DNA from: Marinobacter sp. | Lineage (GTDB): Bacteria > Pseudomonadota > Gammaproteobacteria > Pseudomonadales > Oleiphilaceae | Assembly: GCA_030457765.1 (NCBI GenBank) | Contig: JAKDUK010000008.1 | Coordinates: 1-64,000, forward strand | DNA: 64,000 bases | Reading direction: 5' to 3' | Part shown: piece by piece, positions 35,855 through 43,806 of the stretch | Position numbering within the stretch: the first letter of the stretch is position 1 | How the letters are laid out: the number at the start of each line of letters is the position of its first letter | Program-made: the position numbers and the translations under genes | The notes under the pieces: generated by a model | The model's input: only the letters and a program-made list of their open reading frames with translations | What the model was told of the DNA's origin: nothing | Database searches by the model: none

Positions 35855-36880
35855 TTAGAAAACGGGGATGATATCGTCCATTTCCACATCCGAGATTTCT
35901 TCGCCCGAGATACCCACCTCAGGAATTGCCGGAAATGGAATATTGTAACGATCTAATACGCCCTTCAAGTTGAGAATGGCACCCTTCCAGTTGGCTAGCT
36001 TTTCATCATAGGTGGGAATACCAAAACCTGCCTCGCGAGCAATTTCTTCGCCTTCACGTTGGTTCGCAATGAAATCTTCTGGTAAGTCCCAGAAATCCAT
36101 GGGAGGCTCAAACAGTACTGCTGATAGGAACAAGTAGCCGGCACGTATCTGCTTGGTGACGGTCGCTTTGTGCTCATCACTCAACCCTGGATAATCCCGT
36201 TCCATAACCGCCATGCAAATAGCCATGTGGCGACCTTCATCACGGCCGATACTTTTAAACGCTTCCTTAAACACAGGTTCGCGCGAGTTTTCGTACATTT
36301 GCTTGAATATCGTTGCGGCGGCAATCTCTCCCATCAGGAAGGAGCTGAACAGCACTGCAATATCGTATTTGGGCACGGCCTTTTTGTAGCCTTCCCAGTA
36401 ACGGGCACCATTAAAGTACAACCACTTGGCGTTCTTTTGCAGGCGACGGCCTATCTCTGTTTTGGGCTCGTAAGTTATTGGGTCGGGGTGGTCAAGGAGT
36501 TTGGTAATTGCCAGGCCACACATGATCTCGTGGTTCTGTTCATCGCTGGTTACTGAGAAGAAGCACTTACGCACCAGGTCTTCTTCGTGTATTTCGTAGG
36601 TTTTGATGAGAGCTTCGGCGAATACCGGTGGTGCCGAGGCGTCAAAAACTGAAAGTAATGTCCACCAGTAAGCTATAGATTCACGCTCTTCCCAAGAATA
36701 ACTTTCTACATCAAACGTATCCCAGGGTAGCTTCTCTGGTTGCCAGTATTCTCTTAAGTGCGCCTCCCAAATCTCCTGCAACTTATCACTTTCACGGTTC
36801 CAGGAAAGGGGATAAACGTTAGGTTGCTCAATCTCAGGTGGAAACTCCATGGTTTCCGCAAACTTTTTTTTGTTAGACAT
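35855..36880 (-). CDS. Ferritin-like diiron protein, probable oxygenase
   Basis: A 341-aa helical protein with two E plus DExxH-type iron motifs: a Glu in AEALIKTYE then DEQNHE (about residues 88-116), and GEIAAATIF then DEGRHM (about 184-216). This is the carboxylate-bridged diiron signature of the R2, AurF and rubrerythrin superfamily. With the adjacent reductase it likely forms a small two-component oxygenase; I cannot name the substrate. AGGAGG lies just before the ATG. The C-terminus ends with acidic residues (EEISDVEMDDIIPVF). No hydroxylase beta or coupling subunits are nearby, so it is not a typical multicomponent monooxygenase. Confidence 0.82.
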   Translation of the reverse strand: MSNKKKFAETMEFPPEIEQPNVYPLSWNRESDKLQEIWEAHLREYWQPEKLPWDTFDVESYSWEERESIAYWWTLLSVFDASAPPVFAEALIKTYEIHEEDLVRKCFFSVTSDEQNHEIMCGLAITKLLDHPDPITYEPKTEIGRRLQKNAKWLYFNGARYWEGYKKAVPKYDIAVLFSSFLMGEIAAATIFKQMYENSREPVFKEAFKSIGRDEGRHMAICMAVMERDYPGLSDEHKATVTKQIRAGYLFLSAVLFEPPMDFWDLPEDFIANQREGEEIAREAGFGIPTYDEKLANWKGAILNLKGVLDRYNIPFPAIPEVGISGEEISDVEMDDIIPVF

Positions 36881-37057
36881 AACTCCTCCTAAAAGGGGTA
36901 GAGATCATTGCAGATCACTAGGGGGATCCTACGATCGCTCATGACAAAACAAATATGTTACATGAATGATTGAAATGTCAAACTTTTTGTATCGTTCTGT
37001 ATCTTGGGTTTGTGTAGGAATGGGGCTGAAATCAGTCTAAAGAATTGATCTTCGGAT

Positions 37058-37081
37058 GATTATCTTGTTCACAAAATAATC
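37058..37081. repeat. Near-perfect palindrome in the gap before the diiron gene
   Basis: GATTATCTTGTTCACAAAATAATC reads almost the same on both strands (GATTAT..ATAATC outer arms, TTGT..ACAA inner). It lies 178-201 bp upstream of the diiron-protein start and about 70 bp past the LysE stop. It may be an operator or a weak terminator for LysE; there is no clean T-run. The rest of the 36881-37149 gap shows nothing I can name. Confidence 0.4.
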
Positions 37082-37149
37082 AAAAATGCTTTTAAAGCGA
37101 GAACGGTAGGGTTCGCGAATCTTCACCCGGCATATAAGCTGAACAGAGG

Positions 37150-37779
37150 CTAGCCAAACGCTAACCAGACCCCTACCAGCACCATCAAAGTGCCAGAGAT
37201 TCGGTTAGCCAAACGAACACTGCCGCCTTTGGTTAGCGCCCGGCGCAGCGCGCCCCCGCCATGGGCATACAATTGCAGACATAAAAACTCAAGGGTAAGA
37301 ATGATCAGCACCAATGCCACAAGCTGTGGTGCCATCGGCAGAGAACTATCGATAAATGGTGGGAGTAGCACAACAAAAAATGCCCAACCTTTGGGATTCG
37401 CTATAGCTGTGACAAATCCCTGAGTTGCCAACCCCCAGCGTGACGCGGTAACCGGCTCTGCATCTATTTCAGGCATGGCCATCTTGCCTCGTGAACGCCA
37501 CATTTGAACGCCTAACCATGCCAAGTATGCGCCGCCGGCATATTTGAAAAGTTCGAACGCAGTGGGGTACTGAAGCATAAATGTAGCAACGCCCACCGCA
37601 GATGTGGCAGCCACAATCCCTACCCCCAATAACTCTCCCGCCATCATCCATACTGCCCGCCTTACACCGATGGTGATACCCAGTGACAATGCCAGAGTCA
37701 TGCACATGCCTGGAGTGATTGAAACAACAAAAAAAGTTGGGATAAAGGCGGATAGTAGGGAAAGGTTTAAAAACGACAC
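37150..37779 (-). CDS. LysE/RhtB-family amino acid exporter
   Basis: A 209-aa inner-membrane protein with about six helices. The N-terminal phrase FFVVSITPGMCMTLALSLG (residues about 16-34) contains the PGP-like motif of the RhtB family, with Pro-Gly-Met here, and AYLAWLGVQMWRS follows at the usual place. Members export threonine, homoserine, lysine or other amino acids; the substrate cannot be predicted. Two terminator-like hairpins on the opposite strand lie just upstream. Confidence 0.88.
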   Translation of the reverse strand: MSFLNLSLLSAFIPTFFVVSITPGMCMTLALSLGITIGVRRAVWMMAGELLGVGIVAATSAVGVATFMLQYPTAFELFKYAGGAYLAWLGVQMWRSRGKMAMPEIDAEPVTASRWGLATQGFVTAIANPKGWAFFVVLLPPFIDSSLPMAPQLVALVLIILTLEFLCLQLYAHGGGALRRALTKGGSVRLANRISGTLMVLVGVWLAFG

Positions 37780-37830
37780 TGAAAGGGATCCATTTAGAAT
37801 CAGGTAAGTGATGGTAAATCATTACAGATT

Positions 37831-37870
37831 CAGGGCAATGAATCGAGAAACATTTTGCCCTGTTGTTTTT
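37831..37870 (+). terminator. Plus-strand intrinsic terminator between two minus-strand genes
   Basis: CAGGGCAA and TTGCCCTG (37831-37838 with 37855-37862) form an eight-pair stem over a 16-base loop, followed by TTGTTTTT. No plus-strand protein gene ends here. Either an unannotated small plus-strand transcript stops here, or it blocks antisense transcription. Confidence 0.55.
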
Positions 37871-37886
37871 GATTATTCTGATATCA

Positions 37887-37913
37887 CCGCTGCGCGGTGC
37901 GCAGCGGGTTTTT
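37887..37913 (+). terminator. Second plus-strand intrinsic terminator
   Basis: CCGCTGCGC-GGT-GCGCAGCGG (37887-37907), a nine-pair GC-rich stem with a three-base loop, followed by GTTTTT. It repeats the orientation of the hairpin 20 bp to its left. The minus-strand side lacks a T-run, so it is not a good end for the DUF1641 operon. Confidence 0.6.
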
Positions 37914-37935
37914 GGATTACTGAAACACTCAGCAC

Positions 37936-38385
37936 TTAATCCTCCGGCATTGGCCCACTAGCAGCTCTGGACTGCCTGCCAAACTCGGCAGCCAGGTTAA
38001 TGGCCATGCTAATGCCACGGCGAGCATCTTCATCCTTGCTTAGCCGCCGCAAACTTTGCCAGATTGTCGGTGGGGTTTCGTCGTAAGCAGCCTGGGCTGA
38101 TGCATATCTTAGTGCGTTACTGATTGCCCAAGCACTACCGATTCCGTCTTCGTAAAGCGCCATCAGCTTTTGCACCATGGCGTCATCGGCCATTTCGATA
38201 ACATCAGAGGTTGCTGCAAGTAAATCGACGATATTATGAAGGCGTCTGCCCTGTACAAGCGGAGCAGCTTTTGTAATCAAATCCGACAGGCCGTCCAGCG
38301 TTGCTTGATCTTGTAACTCCGGGGCGGTTTTTAGTATTTGTTCAAGTGATTGACGTGATGCTACTGCATTGGATTCATTATCCAT
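37936..38385 (-). CDS. DUF1641-family protein
   Basis: A 149-aa soluble helical protein with the DUF1641 core (DLITKAAPLVQGRRLHNIVD and LLAATSDVIEMADDAMVQ, residues about 37-78). The ATG at 38385 has AGGAG upstream; a longer in-frame ORF would overlap the oxidoreductase gene. It is the last gene of an operon after an IscU-like protein and an SQR-like flavoprotein. DUF1641 proteins repeatedly accompany such flavoproteins and sulfur-oxidation genes in other bacteria, but their role is unknown. Confidence 0.85.
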   Translation of the reverse strand: MDNESNAVASRQSLEQILKTAPELQDQATLDGLSDLITKAAPLVQGRRLHNIVDLLAATSDVIEMADDAMVQKLMALYEDGIGSAWAISNALRYASAQAAYDETPPTIWQSLRRLSKDEDARRGISMAINLAAEFGRQSRAASGPMPED

Positions 38386-38399
38386 TGTTATTCTCCTTA

Positions 38400-39590
38400 T
38401 CAGACCAACCCGCGGGCTACAGACCAATAAACGCCACGGTTAAACCCTTTACGCATTAAGCCGCCAATTTTTGTGGGTGGTGTTGGTATAACGTCTACAT
38501 CATAGTCATACCAAAGAGGCATTCCGACCTCCATGCCCATTTGTGCGATGGCCTGTACTCTTCCATCGTACTCGGCCGGTGTTTCGCCGAACCTCATTAG
38601 GCCTGCAATATTGTTGCAGATCACCGGGGACTGGTTATGACAACTGCCACCTGCTTTGCTTATTGGCAGGTCAACGGTATCCCCCATTACGAAAACGTTC
38701 TCAAAGCCTTCGAGCTGCAGCGATTGGCGGTCTGTAGGCAGCCAACCTTCGTTGTTGGGAGCCTCGGAGGCGCCTGAATTAAGAATCGCATCGACTGCCC
38801 GAATGGGTGGAGTCTGCATCAGGATGTCGAAATCTTCCTCTTCTCCTTCCTCAGAAATAGCCACATTGCGATCTGGATCAACGCTGGCAAGCGTAAAGCC
38901 ACGTTTGTGTTTAATGTCTTTTGAATCAAAAATAGACGGCAGGACTTCACCAGTGTCTTTTTGTAAGAACAGACAGTTACGGACAAGCTGAGAAACGGTG
39001 GGATAAGTATAAACAATCTCAACCTGTTGTCTTACACCTCGCTTGCGTAGGAATTCGTCGAGCATCAGGGTAGTCTCCATCGGTGCAATGCCGCACTGGT
39101 GGGGAACGTTTGGTGTTGTTGGAAATGTTACACCGATGAATATACGACCTTTCTCGATCGTTGAGAGTTTCTTATACAGCTGTCGGGCAGGGTCGTGCAG
39201 ATAGAAATGGTCGCCAGCTTCCTTTAGTCCGCTGATGCGTTCCGGACAGGGGATACAACCGGTTGAGACAACAAGGTAGTCGTAATCATAGGTCTTTCCT
39301 GAGGACATTTTCAGGCGACTGTTCTTAAACTCAAAGCCCTCAACCTCGTCGAGAACAAAGTTAATTTCGGGGCGTAATAGTGAAGCTTGTGGGCGACGCA
39401 GTTCGTTTTTGTAGAATGCGCCAAACGCGACATACATGAAGGCGGGTTTGTAGTAGTGCCAAGGACTGTTTGATATCAGGGTAATTCGGGCCTTGCCTCT
39501 AAGTATCTCTGGATAGAGTTTTGCGACGAGATTGTTAGCGGTCATTGTGCCGCCGATCCCCCCGCCAACCACGATTATGTTTTGAACCAT
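38400..39590 (-). CDS. Sulfide:quinone oxidoreductase-like flavoprotein
   Basis: A 396-aa FAD enzyme of the SQR/FCSD superfamily. The ADP-binding motif VVGGGIGGT is at residues 6-14. Cysteines that could serve in sulfide chemistry lie in STGCIPCPE, PHQCGIAPME and GGSCHNQSP (the last in the SQR C-terminal region). GDTVDLPISKAGG is the second FAD motif. AAGGAG precedes the ATG at 39590. The likely electron acceptor is membrane quinone, and the likely substrate a sulfide or persulfide. It is the middle gene of the three-gene operon. Confidence 0.86.
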   Translation of the reverse strand: MVQNIIVVGGGIGGTMTANNLVAKLYPEILRGKARITLISNSPWHYYKPAFMYVAFGAFYKNELRRPQASLLRPEINFVLDEVEGFEFKNSRLKMSSGKTYDYDYLVVSTGCIPCPERISGLKEAGDHFYLHDPARQLYKKLSTIEKGRIFIGVTFPTTPNVPHQCGIAPMETTLMLDEFLRKRGVRQQVEIVYTYPTVSQLVRNCLFLQKDTGEVLPSIFDSKDIKHKRGFTLASVDPDRNVAISEEGEEEDFDILMQTPPIRAVDAILNSGASEAPNNEGWLPTDRQSLQLEGFENVFVMGDTVDLPISKAGGSCHNQSPVICNNIAGLMRFGETPAEYDGRVQAIAQMGMEVGMPLWYDYDVDVIPTPPTKIGGLMRKGFNRGVYWSVARGLV

Positions 39591-39637
39591 GTTATATCTC
39601 CTTCTGGGGTATAGATGCCTCATTTATATTATTTTTG

Positions 39638-40111
39638 TTAAGCCTCGTCGTGCTTCTCCTTTGTAAATATCTCCTGTAATGCCCTGAAGGGCAGCAATGC
39701 GGAGTCATGCCGGGACGGCATGGATGCCGCATGTTGAAAAATGGCTAGCTCAGGCCAGATCAACGCCTCGTTGCTGGGAACATGATTCTTCAGTATTTGC
39801 TCCAACTGATCCTGAACGGCCAGCAACTCTTCCGCTGACATGCCAAGGGCACGCTCGCTGACGATGGCCGTTGTCGCCTGCCCTAATGAGCAAGCTCTGA
39901 CGCGGTATCCAAGGGCCGTTATTCGGCCTGCTTCAATGACCACGTCGAGCATTAGGTTACTGCCACAAAGCTGGCGACTATGCACCATGGCTGTTCGTAC
40001 ATTCTCACCAGACAATCTATGATCACGCCGTACTTGAGCAATGTAGCGTTTTAGACTCAGCACAAACTCTTCAGGGTTAAGTGTGCTTCCAGCACTTTTC
40101 TCACTCCTCAA
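39638..40111 (-). CDS. IscU/NifU-like Fe-S scaffold protein
   Basis: A 157-aa protein related to the SufU/IscU/NifU-N scaffold fold, recognisable by LCGSNLMLDVVIEAGRI and GYRVRACSLGQATTAIV (residues about 49-83), which carry two of the usual cluster-binding Cys. The third conserved Cys near the C-terminus is missing, so it may not assemble clusters in the standard way. The start is TTG with GAGGTG upstream; no better ATG exists. It leads the operon with the SQR-like flavoprotein and DUF1641, suggesting a sulfur-transfer role. Confidence 0.78.
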   Translation of the reverse strand: MRSEKSAGSTLNPEEFVLSLKRYIAQVRRDHRLSGENVRTAMVHSRQLCGSNLMLDVVIEAGRITALGYRVRACSLGQATTAIVSERALGMSAEELLAVQDQLEQILKNHVPSNEALIWPELAIFQHAASMPSRHDSALLPFRALQEIFTKEKHDEA

Positions 40112-40222
40112 GGTATCACCTCATTCTATTTGGCAGCGACCTTGTTATTACACTAGCAAACAGATTAAATATTGAACAGTTGTTCATGGAGATTACTCAC
40201 AGCGCTAATGCTAAAGACCTGC

Positions 40223-40846
40223 TCACGTTGCCTTTTCAGCTTTGACGATTCTCGCCTGCTGCTTGTCCACGAGCTCTTCCAGGCCCAGGTACTCACACTC
40301 TTTCTTGGCGAGAAAACTGTCTGCCGAGTCGATCAGTATATTGTCGTCCCGCATAAAACGGCGCCCGAGCAACACCGGGTATGAAAAGTTACCGCGATCT
40401 GTCAGTGAAAACTGAGTCTCGTGGGTAGTACCTGCAATGCAGAAGTCCATCATCACAACATAACGTCTTTGGGACTCAGCGCCTTTACGTTTTATAAGAA
40501 CGGTTCGCTCTACTGGTCGCTCAAGTTCGAGAATGATCTCTTCTTGGTCAATGTTGCTGTCTTCGGCCGCGGGTTGAACGGTATGGTCTGCTAGCGGAAT
40601 CTGGAACTTTACCCATTTCTGATCATCTTGCTCGAACTCTTCTACGTTCACCGCGTGCAGTGATGAGGTTTTTGCCCCAGTGTCCAGCCGTGCTTTCAGT
40701 CTGAGACCTGTGTCATTCATCACTACCCATTCTACAAAGCCCAGTGTCTCAGGAACTGCCGCTTCCTCCTTTTTCGGTGTTTCAGCCAAGGCCACGGTGG
40801 GGATTACGAGGGCCGTCGCTAGGTAGAGCGGGATAAGAAACTTCAT
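40223..40846 (-). CDS. Secreted retropepsin-like (RimK-associated zinc-protease family) protein
   Basis: A 207-aa protein with a Sec signal peptide (residues 1-21, ending VALA). The core is a single-domain aspartic-peptidase-like fold with RLDTGAKTSSLHA (Asp55), annotated in databases as ATP-dependent zinc protease because of fusion or linkage to RimK ligases. GNFSYPVLLGRRFM is the second conserved stretch. Here it lacks a RimK neighbour, and its start overlaps the AcpH stop by four bases (ATGA). A periplasmic protease or peptide-binding role is plausible; activity is unproved. Confidence 0.85.
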   Translation of the reverse strand: MKFLIPLYLATALVIPTVALAETPKKEEAAVPETLGFVEWVVMNDTGLRLKARLDTGAKTSSLHAVNVEEFEQDDQKWVKFQIPLADHTVQPAAEDSNIDQEEIILELERPVERTVLIKRKGAESQRRYVVMMDFCIAGTTHETQFSLTDRGNFSYPVLLGRRFMRDDNILIDSADSFLAKKECEYLGLEELVDKQQARIVKAEKAT

Positions 40847-41418
40847 TCAATTGCTCCTGCAAAGGTTTGTAAATCCGGGAAAAATGATAAAAAATGATCT
40901 TCAAGTTCGGAGTGTAATGGCCGTATTTCGTGAATAATTCCGGCAAACGAATTTTGAAACCGAATGCGCCCAGCCACTCTGTCCAGAGCATAACCAATGT
41001 TGTCGAGATCACGATAAGACCTAAACCAATCGTGAGACACTATGTGACGGGTTGTTCTGCTCATGTCTGCGGACATCAGGTTTTCATTATCCTGCAGTTC
41101 TGCATACACGCTTTGTATAAAGGTGTTTTGATCGGCATCGGTAAACCTGCCCCAATGACGCAACAGAAAGTGGTCATATAAAATATCCAAAGCTACCCCG
41201 GCAAACTTACGGCGCTGCGAAGAGAAAAGCCGCTTGCTGGCCAGTACGTCGGGATGCTTGTCAGTGAAACTGTCCACGGCCAGATGATGACGAACGCCCA
41301 GCCTTACAGATTTGGGGAGCGCCGCCACGTTCACACCCCGGGTAAAATCCCCGAGCACACTGCCTACCCGCGCTTCTGGCGAGTCTGGAGCAAGAAAAAG
41401 GTGAGCTAGGTGGTTCAA
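40843..41418 (-). CDS. acpH: Acyl carrier protein phosphodiesterase
   Basis: A 191-aa HD-superfamily-related enzyme removing 4'-phosphopantetheine from holo-ACP. The N-terminus MNHLAHLFLAPDSPEARVGSVLGDFTRG (given in parts: MNHLAHLFLA, GSVLGDFTRG) and the central VRHHLAVDSFTDKHP are the family signature, with LDILYDHFLLRHW later on. Length is normal. It is upstream of, and overlaps by four bases, the retropepsin-like gene, so the two are coupled even though no functional link is known. Confidence 0.93.
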   Translation of the reverse strand: MNHLAHLFLAPDSPEARVGSVLGDFTRGVNVAALPKSVRLGVRHHLAVDSFTDKHPDVLASKRLFSSQRRKFAGVALDILYDHFLLRHWGRFTDADQNTFIQSVYAELQDNENLMSADMSRTTRHIVSHDWFRSYRDLDNIGYALDRVAGRIRFQNSFAGIIHEIRPLHSELEDHFLSFFPDLQTFAGAIE

Positions 41419-41499
41419 TGTAGAAATCCCGGGCTGGTTGTATGACTATTTGACTCAGGTTGCATCAATCTGGCCGGCTTTTCCATATCCAGATCGGTA

Positions 41500-41538
41500 A
41501 TTACCTGCTTACTGACGGTGTTTTAATATCCAGGTAAT
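41500..41538. repeat. Inverted repeat upstream of trkH
   Basis: ATTACCTG (41500-41507) and CAGGTAAT (41531-41538) separated by 23 bases, with GGTAATTACC as an internal palindrome at its left edge. It lies about 90-125 bp before the TrkH start and could be an operator or an RNA hairpin; no T-run follows. Confidence 0.4.
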
Positions 41539-41626
41539 CGAGCCACAGGCCGGGAGTTACCTTGCGGATGGAATCCCCCACAGGTATTCTGACGCCCTCT
41601 CTCGGTTCAGCTGGCTCGGGCATCCA

Positions 41627-43078
41627 TTGAGAAACCTCTACCCTGTTATTTTCATTGTAAGTCTCATGTTTGTGCTGCTAAGCATATTCATGACACTACC
41701 GGTATTTCTGATGATCGGCTCAGACGCGCCGAATGCGGCGACGTTTGTAGAGTCTGCCGCCATCGTGTTCGGTATTGGCTTGCTGGGCATTGTCTCTACG
41801 TACCGACAACCCCGGGATCTGAAACCACGGTATATGTTTGTGCTAACCGTGTCGTCCTGGTTTATCATCGCCCTGCTTTCTTCTCTTCCTTTTTACCTTA
41901 GTAACGATGGCATCTCTGCGGCCGATGCTTTTTTTGAAGGCGCTTCCGGCATTACTACCACCGGCGCAACTGTGTTCAGTGGTCTGGATACCATGGATAA
42001 AGACCTTTTGCTCTGGCGCTCTATTCTGCAGTGGATAGGCGGTATCGGGATAATCGGTATGTTCGTAGCGGTTCTTCCGTTTTTGCGTGTTGGTGGTATG
42101 CGTTTATTTGCCACAGAGTCTTCGGAATGGACAGACAAAGCGCTCCCAAGAATGAAAACGCTAAGCCGTGGCCTGCTTCTTGTTTACTTTGTTTTTTCTA
42201 CCACAGCCGTCTTCACATATTGGTTATCGGGCATGACATTATTTGATGCCTTCAACCACGGCTTAACCAGTATTGCGACCGGTGGGTTCTCTACGTCGGA
42301 TCTGAGCATGGGGCAGTTTAGCGATCTGATACTGGTAGAAGCTTCGTTTTTCATGATGCTTGGCAGCTTGCCGTTTTTTCTCTTTGTGAGGGAACTTCAT
42401 GGCCAACGGGGTGTATTGTTCAAGGATCAGCAGGTTCGGTTGTTTCTTACTATACTGCTTGTTGTGCCGGCACTTCTGACACTTTATCGGTGGGCCGTGT
42501 CTCCTGTGCCTTTCGAGCCGGTTCATAATTATATAGCCACGCTTTTTAACGTGACATCGGTTGTCACAACAACCGGCTACGCATCAGAGGATTATTCAGC
42601 CTGGGGCCCTTTGGCGTTTGTGTTGTTTTTCTTTTTGATGTTTATAGGCGGGTGTTCAGGCTCTACATCTGGCGGGATGAAGATTTTTCGTTTCCAGCTT
42701 TCGCTGATTGTGCTCCGTGAACAGATGATCCGATTACTGCACCCACGGGCGGTGTTGACCCGTAACTACAACGGCCGAGCGGTGAGTGATGACATTATTG
42801 CGTCGATGATCGCCTACACCTTTATCTTCCTGCTTTGTTTACTACTGATTACAGTATCGCTGGCCGCCATGCAGTTGGATTTTGTAACGTCTCTGTCTGG
42901 CGGGCTTACCGCTCTTACCAACGTAGGGCCGGGGCTGGGCGATATCATTGGCCCGGCGGGTAACTTTGGCCCCCTGCCAGACCCTGCCAAATGGATTCTG
43001 GCTGTAGGTATGTTAATGGGGCGTCTGGAGATTTTGAGCGTGGTAATTGTACTTTCACCGGCATTCTGGCGTAGCTGA
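41627..43078 (+). CDS. trkH: TrkH-family potassium uptake channel
   Basis: A 483-aa inner-membrane K+-translocating subunit with the four pseudo-repeated M1-P-M2 units. Selectivity-filter stretches are visible as GITTTGATVFSG, GLTSIATGGFST, VVTTTGYAS and ALTNVGPGLGD. It needs the peripheral NAD-binding protein TrkA, which is not in the window. The start is TTG; no in-frame ATG lies in a suitable place and the ribosome-binding site is weak, so the first residues are uncertain. Length fits the family. Confidence 0.93.
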   Translation: MRNLYPVIFIVSLMFVLLSIFMTLPVFLMIGSDAPNAATFVESAAIVFGIGLLGIVSTYRQPRDLKPRYMFVLTVSSWFIIALLSSLPFYLSNDGISAADAFFEGASGITTTGATVFSGLDTMDKDLLLWRSILQWIGGIGIIGMFVAVLPFLRVGGMRLFATESSEWTDKALPRMKTLSRGLLLVYFVFSTTAVFTYWLSGMTLFDAFNHGLTSIATGGFSTSDLSMGQFSDLILVEASFFMMLGSLPFFLFVRELHGQRGVLFKDQQVRLFLTILLVVPALLTLYRWAVSPVPFEPVHNYIATLFNVTSVVTTTGYASEDYSAWGPLAFVLFFFLMFIGGCSGSTSGGMKIFRFQLSLIVLREQMIRLLHPRAVLTRNYNGRAVSDDIIASMIAYTFIFLLCLLLITVSLAAMQLDFVTSLSGGLTALTNVGPGLGDIIGPAGNFGPLPDPAKWILAVGMLMGRLEILSVVIVLSPAFWRS

Positions 43079-43110
43079 CTGAATGCCGGAGTGTATCGCC
43101 GCGTTTATAG

Positions 43111-43782
43111 TTACAGAGCGTGCTTACAGATAAAGCGCCCAATCTCCTGAACTTCCTCAAGACAGACACTGTGCTCCATCGGGAAGGTCATATAAGCAGG
43201 GTCGTAGCCCATTTTTTTGAGTGTTTCCACGCTGTGAACACCAAGCGCTTCGGGCACCATCGGATCCGCGGTTCCGTGGTATACGTTGATGGGAATACCT
43301 GCGTTGGCATCTGAAGGCTGTACAGTTTTCGCGGTGGCGAAATACGTGGAGAGTGCGAGAATGCCGGCTAGTCGCTTAGGGTAGGTTAGACCAAGCTCGT
43401 AGGCAACCGCCCCACCCTGTGAAAAGCCTGCAATAATGATGTTCTCAGCTGGAATGCCACGCTCAATTTCCTGATCAACTAGTTTGCTTACAGCGCGGGT
43501 TGAATCCAGCAGTTGGTCGGTATCTACAATCCGATCAATGTCCATGGCCTTGATGTCATACCAGGCGGGCATGCTCATGCCGCCATTAATGGTTACCGGC
43601 AGGTTTGGGGCGTGTGGAAAAATAAAGCGCACCGCTGCGTCATCCGGCAAGCCCAACTCTGGCACTACCGGTTCGAAATCGTGGCCACTGGCGCCTAACC
43701 CGTGCAGCCAGATTACGGCAGCTGTTGGGTTGGGCCGGGTTTCTAACTCAATATACTTAAGATCCTGCACGCAGTACCTCAT
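43111..43782 (-). CDS. Carboxylesterase/phospholipase, alpha/beta hydrolase
   Basis: A 223-aa alpha/beta hydrolase of the carboxylesterase-2/acyl-protein-thioesterase type. The oxyanion region is AVIWLHGLGASGHDF, the nucleophile elbow GFSQGGAVA (Ser near residue 119), the acid HGTADPMVP and the base PMEHSVCLEE. No signal peptide, so cytoplasmic. Such enzymes cleave short acyl esters; no specific substrate can be named. It converges on trkH, 33 bp apart. Confidence 0.9.
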   Translation of the reverse strand: MRYCVQDLKYIELETRPNPTAAVIWLHGLGASGHDFEPVVPELGLPDDAAVRFIFPHAPNLPVTINGGMSMPAWYDIKAMDIDRIVDTDQLLDSTRAVSKLVDQEIERGIPAENIIIAGFSQGGAVAYELGLTYPKRLAGILALSTYFATAKTVQPSDANAGIPINVYHGTADPMVPEALGVHSVETLKKMGYDPAYMTFPMEHSVCLEEVQEIGRFICKHAL

Positions 43783-43806
43783 GCTTAAAATGATGTTTCA
43801 CTAGGG

